From positions 3,100,001-3,164,000 of the forward strand of contig NZ_CP025198.1 of assembly GCF_003325455.1 (NCBI RefSeq): DNA of 64,000 bases. Reading direction: 5' to 3'. The notes beneath the pieces are model-generated. The model did not search any database, had not been told where the DNA came from, and saw only the letters and a program-made list of their open reading frames with translations. Source of the DNA: Acidipropionibacterium virtanenii. Its GTDB lineage: Bacteria; Actinomycetota; Actinomycetes; Propionibacteriales; Propionibacteriaceae. The position numbers and the translations under genes are program-made. Positions within the stretch are counted from its first letter, which is position 1. Every line of letters begins with the position of its first letter. This document shows positions 59,671 through 64,000 of this stretch, in pieces.

Positions 59671-60684
59671 TCAGCGGGGCGCCGCGGTGGAGCGACGGAT
59701 CTTCATTCTCGGGCTGAGCCGGTGCTTCTCGGTGGCCGAGGGGAGATCCCGACGCTCGATCATCCGCATCAGGACGTCGGCGGCCAGACGCCCCTGCTTC
59801 CCGGCATGCTGATCGACCGAGGTGAGACCGGACTGGGCCGCCGCCGCGGTGTTGTCATGGCCGACCACCGAGACGTCACCGGGAACCTCCAGACCGTGGG
59901 CCGACAGACCCGCCAGGGCACCGGTGGCCAGCACATCGTTGCCGCAGAACAGGGCGGTCGGCAGCGTCCCGGCCGAGACGAGAGCGTCAACGGCCCGCGT
60001 GGCCCCGGCGGCACTGAGCTGGGGGTGGACGACGCGGTCGGGCAGCCCACGGCGCTTCATCGCCTCCCGGAAGCCGTCGGCCCGCTCCTCGTAGGGGATA
60101 TCGGCAGGAAGCGCCAGATGCACGATGTCGCGATGCCCCAGGCCGGCCAGATGCTCCACTGCGAGCTCAGAACTCAGCCGGTCGTCGCTGTAGACCGATG
60201 AGACCCCGTCCATCTCGATCTGCCGGGTGACAGCGACCACCGGCAGCGAGTTGACGGCTGCCTCCAGCGCCGACGTCGAGCCCGCGTAGCCAACCACGAC
60301 CAGGCCGTCGGGACGCAGGGTCACGAGGTTGCGCAGGCTACGGTCCTCCTCGTCGGGATCGAATCCGCCCTGCATGACGACGACGCTGTGGCCCTGCGGC
60401 TTCAGCTGTTCATCGAGATTCTCGTAGACGTCGACGAAGACGGGGTTGGCCAGGGACTGGGCGAGGAAGCCGATGACCATCCGGGAGCGGTTGCCCGCCA
60501 GCGAGGTGGCGACGCCGTTGTTGAGATACCCGAGTTCAGCCGCCGCTGCGAGCACCCGCCTGCGTTTGTCGTCGGAGACGTGCTCGGATCCCTGCATCAC
60601 CAGGGACACCAGAGGCCGGGACACACCCGCCCTGCGCGCCACATCGGCCTGGGTGACATAACGCCGGCGTCCGGTGGGGCTCAT
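59671..60684 (-). CDS. LacI family transcriptional regulator
   Basis: 337 aa. The LacI HTH reads VTQADVARRAGVSRPLVSLV, then the hinge LAAAAELGYLNNGVATSLAG. The periplasmic-binding-like domain (MVIGFLAQSLANPVFVDVYE, LPTALFCGNDVLATGALAGL, VSVVGHDNTAAAAQSGLTSV) binds a sugar or polyol. It is the nearest regulator to the dehydrogenase-transporter-isomerase genes and probably acts at the palindrome at 62041-62054. Confidence 0.93.
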   Translation of the reverse strand: MSPTGRRRYVTQADVARRAGVSRPLVSLVMQGSEHVSDDKRRRVLAAAAELGYLNNGVATSLAGNRSRMVIGFLAQSLANPVFVDVYENLDEQLKPQGHSVVVMQGGFDPDEEDRSLRNLVTLRPDGLVVVGYAGSTSALEAAVNSLPVVAVTRQIEMDGVSSVYSDDRLSSELAVEHLAGLGHRDIVHLALPADIPYEERADGFREAMKRRGLPDRVVHPQLSAAGATRAVDALVSAGTLPTALFCGNDVLATGALAGLSAHGLEVPGDVSVVGHDNTAAAAQSGLTSVDQHAGKQGRLAADVLMRMIERRDLPSATEKHRLSPRMKIRRSTAAPR

Positions 60685-60764
60685 GATGATCTCCGGGCGT
60701 CATCGCGACGCGGGAGCAGCATGGTCTTCACGGACGCCGACGCTACAGGGTCCGGACCGGCTCG

Positions 60765-61934
60765 TCAGTCGATGGCGACGGGGTGACCGTCGGCCGCCGA
60801 CTTCTGGGCCGCCGAGATGACCTTCATGGTCCCGATGGCGTCGCGGAACGGGTTGGTGACCTTCTGGCCCTTCACCACGGCCTTGACGAACTCCTGGATC
60901 TCGGCCATGAAGGCCTCGCCGTACCCGGTACCGACGCCGCGGCCGGGCATCGCGGCCGTGGTGCCGAAGTAGGGGAAGTCCGGGCCGGCGACGATGGTGC
61001 GGGCACCGTCGAAGCCGGGCCTGGCCTCAGAGTTCTCGTAGACGACCAGCTGGTCCATCTGAGCCGAGGCGAACCGGGCGTGGCCCTTGGTGCCGAAGAC
61101 CTCTATGCCCAGGTCGTTGGGGACCCCGCAGGCGATCCGCGACAGGGTGACGTTGCCCACCGCGCCCGAGGAGGTCCTGACCGACAGGTTGGCGATGTCG
61201 TCATTGTCGACCGGGCCGCGCTCGGTGGCCGAGGCCTTCACCGCGTGGCCGATGCCACCTGCGGGCATCGGGCGCTCGGTGATGACGGTGGTCAGCTGGG
61301 CGCTGGTGACCTCGGTGATGTCGCCCACGACGTAGCGGACCGTGTCGAGGGTATGGGCGCCGATGTCGGCCACCGCTCCGCCGCCGGACTGCTCCTGGAC
61401 GTAGCGCCAGGTGCGCGGCTCCTCGGGGCTGGCGGCGTAGTCGGCGTAGTAGTAGGCGCGGAACCACTCGATCTCACCGAGGGTGCCGTCGGCGACGAGT
61501 TCGCTCAGTGCGGCCAGGGCGGGGATGCGGCGGAAGGAGAAGCCCACGGCGTTGACCACTCCGGCGTCCTCCGCCGCCTTGACGATGATCTCCGCCTCGG
61601 CGGCGTCCAGGCCGAGGGGCTTCTCGCAGAAGATGTGCTTGCCGGCCGCGACCACCTTGGGGACGATGTCGACGTACATCCGGTTCGGCAGAGCCATGCT
61701 CACCGCGTCGATCTCCGGATCGTCAAGGACGGTCTGGATATCGGTGGCGGTGTGCAGGAAGCCGTACTTGCCGGCCACCTGCCTGGCCAGCTCTTCGTTG
61801 GGATCGACGACGGTGTGCAGCACGACCTTGACGCCGTTGAGCTCGTCGTCCATCTGGGCGTTCTGGTAGCCGTAGGCATGCGACTGACCGGCATAACCGG
61901 CGCCGACCAGAGCCACGTTGATTTGTTCGGACAT
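60765..61934 (-). CDS. Gfo/Idh/MocA family oxidoreductase (inositol 2-dehydrogenase-like)
   Basis: 389 aa. NAD-binding fold VALVGAGYAGQSHAYGYQNA, the EKP motif in HIFCEKPLGLDAAEAE, and the C-terminal domain with GGAVADIGAHTLDTVRYVVG carrying the probable catalytic Asp/His. It oxidises a ring or sugar hydroxyl with NAD. Divergent from a sugar-porter gene and near a LacI regulator and an IolE-like isomerase, so myo- or scyllo-inositol (or a related sugar) is the likely substrate. Confidence 0.92.
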   Translation of the reverse strand: MSEQINVALVGAGYAGQSHAYGYQNAQMDDELNGVKVVLHTVVDPNEELARQVAGKYGFLHTATDIQTVLDDPEIDAVSMALPNRMYVDIVPKVVAAGKHIFCEKPLGLDAAEAEIIVKAAEDAGVVNAVGFSFRRIPALAALSELVADGTLGEIEWFRAYYYADYAASPEEPRTWRYVQEQSGGGAVADIGAHTLDTVRYVVGDITEVTSAQLTTVITERPMPAGGIGHAVKASATERGPVDNDDIANLSVRTSSGAVGNVTLSRIACGVPNDLGIEVFGTKGHARFASAQMDQLVVYENSEARPGFDGARTIVAGPDFPYFGTTAAMPGRGVGTGYGEAFMAEIQEFVKAVVKGQKVTNPFRDAIGTMKVISAAQKSAADGHPVAID

Positions 61935-62025
61935 TGTCTTCCCTTCTTCGATGAGGAGCGCTAGACGGGCTCTTGTGAGATGTGCGGATCACCCTTGACA
62001 TCGCCTCGAGATCCCGCGTACCGTC

Positions 62026-62055
62026 TTGACGTGTCAGATGTTAGCACGTGATAAT
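62026..62055 (+). promoter_or_regulatory. Promoter of the sugar-porter gene
   Basis: TTGACG (62026-62031) and GATAAT (62050-62055), 18-bp spacing, 37 bp upstream of ATG 62092. Its -10 overlaps the CACGTG palindrome. Confidence 0.65.
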
Positions 62056-62067
62056 CCAGACGGTCAA
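62038..62067 (-). promoter_or_regulatory. Divergent promoter of the Gfo/Idh/MocA gene
   Basis: On the minus strand TTGACC and TAACAT are 18 bp apart, nested head-to-head over the plus-strand promoter, so one operator can control both directions. Confidence 0.55.
62041..62054. promoter_or_regulatory. LacI-type operator candidate TTAGCACGTGATAA
   Basis: A near-perfect palindrome (TTA-N-CACGTG-N-TAA) covering the core of both divergent promoters. LacI-family sites centred on CG are common, and a LacI gene lies 1.4 kb away. Confidence 0.6.
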
Positions 62068-62091
62068 CGGTCGCATCGAAGAGGATGACAA

Positions 62092-63582
62092 ATGACTTCA
62101 CAAGCAACGGGGCAGAGTAGCCCCGGCCCTTCCGGCGCAGGACAGCCCAACATGTCGGAGACCCCACCAGGCACTCCGGAGCATCGGACGAAGGTCCGCA
62201 GACGCCTCAACGTCGCCACTCTCGTGGTGACCTTCGGAGCCCTGGCCTTCGGCTACGACACCGGCGTCATCTCGGGCGCGCTGCCCTTCATGAAACTGCC
62301 CACCGAACAGGGCGGGCTGGCCCTGACCCCCCTCACCGAGGGACTGGTCACAGCCTCACTGCTGCTCGGCGCCGCCTTCGGCTCAGTCGGCGGCGGGCGA
62401 CTCTCCGACATGTACGGGCGCCGTCACAACATCAAGTGGCTGGCCATCGTCTTCCTCATCGGAGCCCTGGGAACAGCCCTCGCACCCAACCTGCCTGTCA
62501 TGATCGCCTTCCGGGTCGTCCTCGGCTTCGCCGTCGGCGGAGCCTCGGCGACCGTCCCCATGTTCATCGGGGAACTGGCCCCCGCGAACCGGCGAGGACC
62601 GCTGGTCTCCCGCAACGAACTGATGATCGTCACCGGCCAGCTGATCGCCTACACCACCAATGCCATGCTCGGCGTGTGGGGCGATCCGTCCCACGCCTGG
62701 CGCTGGATGCTCGGCCTGGCCACCATCCCCGCCGTCGCCCTGTGGATCGGCACCTTCTTCGTCCCCGAATCCCCGCGCTGGCTGGTCACGAAGCGCCGCA
62801 ACGGCGAGGCTCTCGATGTCCTCAAGCAGTTGCGCGAGGAGGACCCGACTAAGGAACTCGCCGAGATCGACCAGCTCGTGACCGAGACCGCCGCGTCCCA
62901 GGCCCACTCACGTCAGCATCTGGGCACGCCATGGATCAAGCGGATCACCCTCATCGGGATCGGCTTCGGCATCGTCATCCAGCTCACCGGTGTCAACGCC
63001 ATCATGTACTTCGCCCCCACCGTCCTCATGTCCACCGGGCTGGGCACCAGCGCCGCGCTGGTCGCCACCATCGCCAACGGCATCGTCTCCGTCCTGGCCG
63101 TGGCCATCGGCCTGGGCATCATCGGGCGGGCCAACCGGCGCACGATGCTCAAGATCGGCATGGTCGGCATCATCTGTTCCCAGGTCCTACTGGCCTTCGC
63201 GTTCATGCTGCCCGAGGCGACCTGGCGCAGCTACGTCATCCTCGCCATGATGCTGGTCTACCTCTGCTTCATGCAGATGTTCTGCTCCATCGTCTTCTGG
63301 CTCATGATGTCGGAGATCTTCCCACTTCGGGTCCGCGGCCTGGCGATGGGCATCGCGATCTTCTGCCAGTGGATCTCCAACGGCCTGGTGACGTTCTTCT
63401 TCCCGATCCTGCTCGACAGGATCGGCGGCCACACCTTCTTCATCTTCGCCGTCATCAACGTCATCGCCCTCATCTTCGAGCAGAAGTGCCTGCCCGAGAC
63501 CAGGGGCAAGACCCTCGAGCGCCTTGAGGAGGAACTCGCCGCCGGAGGAGACGGCAAGCAACCCGCCCAGGCGGCCGCCTGA
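62092..63582 (+). CDS. Sugar porter family MFS transporter (inositol transporter-like)
   Basis: 496 aa, twelve helices. Sugar-porter signatures: GYDTGVISGALPFMKLP, GGRLSDMYGRRHNIKW, RVVLGFAVGGASATVPMFIG, PESPRWLV, and QLTGVNAIMYFAPTVLMSTG in the second half, ending PETRGKTLERLEEEL. Sequence features resemble IolT/XylE-type proton symporters. First gene of the plus-strand catabolic operon with the isomerase 44 bp downstream. The first 35 residues are hydrophilic, and a start at the internal ATG (62152) is possible. Confidence 0.93.
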   Translation: MTSQATGQSSPGPSGAGQPNMSETPPGTPEHRTKVRRRLNVATLVVTFGALAFGYDTGVISGALPFMKLPTEQGGLALTPLTEGLVTASLLLGAAFGSVGGGRLSDMYGRRHNIKWLAIVFLIGALGTALAPNLPVMIAFRVVLGFAVGGASATVPMFIGELAPANRRGPLVSRNELMIVTGQLIAYTTNAMLGVWGDPSHAWRWMLGLATIPAVALWIGTFFVPESPRWLVTKRRNGEALDVLKQLREEDPTKELAEIDQLVTETAASQAHSRQHLGTPWIKRITLIGIGFGIVIQLTGVNAIMYFAPTVLMSTGLGTSAALVATIANGIVSVLAVAIGLGIIGRANRRTMLKIGMVGIICSQVLLAFAFMLPEATWRSYVILAMMLVYLCFMQMFCSIVFWLMMSEIFPLRVRGLAMGIAIFCQWISNGLVTFFFPILLDRIGGHTFFIFAVINVIALIFEQKCLPETRGKTLERLEEELAAGGDGKQPAQAAA

Positions 63583-63626
63583 CCCCAGAATCGCCCACCC
63601 CGAATATCAATCGAGAGGAAACAACC

Positions 63627-64000
63627 ATGTCCAAGGCCAACTCCACCGATCCGAAGTACGCGAAGCTGTCAGTCGGCGTCGCCTGCGACTCGTGGGGGGT
63701 GTGGTTCCCCGACGACGACAAGCAGCTGCCCCCACTGACAGTGCTCGACCAGATGGCCGAGTCCGGATTCGTCAACATCGAGACGGGCCCCTACGGCTTC
63801 TTCCCCACCGATCCGGACATCCTCAGGAAGGAGACCAAGGCCCGCGGGCTGACCGTGGTCGCCGGCACCCAGGGCGGCCCGCTGCATCACAGGGAGGACT
63901 GGGACTCGACGATCGGCGACATCCGCGCCGTCGCCGGGACCGTCTCCCCGTTGGGGGCCAAGCATCTGGTCTACCTGCCGACGCCCTTCATCGACTACAA
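63627..64000 (+). CDS. Sugar phosphate isomerase/epimerase (TIM barrel, IolE/IolI-like), 3' end outside window
   Basis: 124 codons seen from ATG 63627 (GAGAGG upstream). The AP-endonuclease-2-like barrel begins LSVGVACDSWGVWFPDDDKQ, TVLDQMAESGFVNIETGPYG and ARGLTVVAGTQGGPLHHRED. Such proteins isomerise or dehydrate keto-inositols or related sugars. Position after the MFS transporter supports a role in the same pathway. Truncated by the window edge. Confidence 0.85.
   Translation, partial: MSKANSTDPKYAKLSVGVACDSWGVWFPDDDKQLPPLTVLDQMAESGFVNIETGPYGFFPTDPDILRKETKARGLTVVAGTQGGPLHHREDWDSTIGDIRAVAGTVSPLGAKHLVYLPTPFIDY

Overview
The window is high-GC DNA with dense coding on both strands. A DUF5318 protein next to a class A PBP, a DUF222-HNH protein, DUF4232 secreted proteins, GT87 and PIG-V-like mannosyltransferases and an inositol-type sugar cluster together point to an actinobacterium. 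I infer Propionibacteriaceae, possibly Acidipropionibacterium-like; this rests on family content only.

Layout. (a) 1-5775, minus strand: an envelope polysaccharide operon with three GT-C membrane glycosyltransferases, an O-antigen-ligase-type protein and a GT2 polyprenyl-phosphate glycosyltransferase, all nearly touching or overlapping. (b) 5794-8473: class A PBP and DUF5318. (c) 8554-11264: a coupled pair of M16 peptidase subunits. (d) 11363-11438: tRNA-Ala(UGC). (e) 11439-30199: an accessory region bounded by the tRNA 3' end and a 16-of-17-base direct repeat of it. It holds a serine recombinase remnant, two IS3 elements and a third IS3 split by an ISAs1 element, IS481 and IS256 remnants, three TetR regulators with palindromic operators and redox or stress genes beside two of them, a HigBA-like module, and many gene fragments. 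(f) 30201-37177: small accessory enzymes (APH, a frameshifted hydrolase, an FMO, DUF222-HNH, VOC, GNAT, MOSC). (g) 37619-43912: two CNNM/CBS membrane proteins, an AbrB/RelE-type toxin-antitoxin pair, GNAT, HAD phosphatase and transketolase. (h) 44006-49953: two DUF4232 secreted proteins flanking a zinc-family dehydrogenase and a beta-helix protein, then an ABC ATPase and a DEDD exonuclease. (i) 50101-53695: an RpiR regulator with a fumarase-superfamily lyase and a DcuC carrier. (j) 53933-59608: PAP2 phosphatase, RarA, and decayed Schlafen-type and acetamidase genes. (k) 59671-64000: a LacI regulator, a Gfo/Idh/MocA dehydrogenase, a sugar-porter MFS and a sugar-phosphate isomerase, which look like a polyol (probably inositol) catabolic locus with divergent promoters over a shared palindrome.

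The most notable structures are the tRNA-flanked island, whose insertion history can be read base by base (removing three of the inserted elements restores the interrupted reading frames), two long perfect intergenic hairpins with 10-nt loops, and two related TGTAC/GTACA operators in the island. I saw no CRISPR array and no rRNA. I found no complete, clearly new defence or biosynthetic system; the least characterised unit is the YjbR/quinone-oxidoreductase/NTF2-like cluster at 24255-27433.
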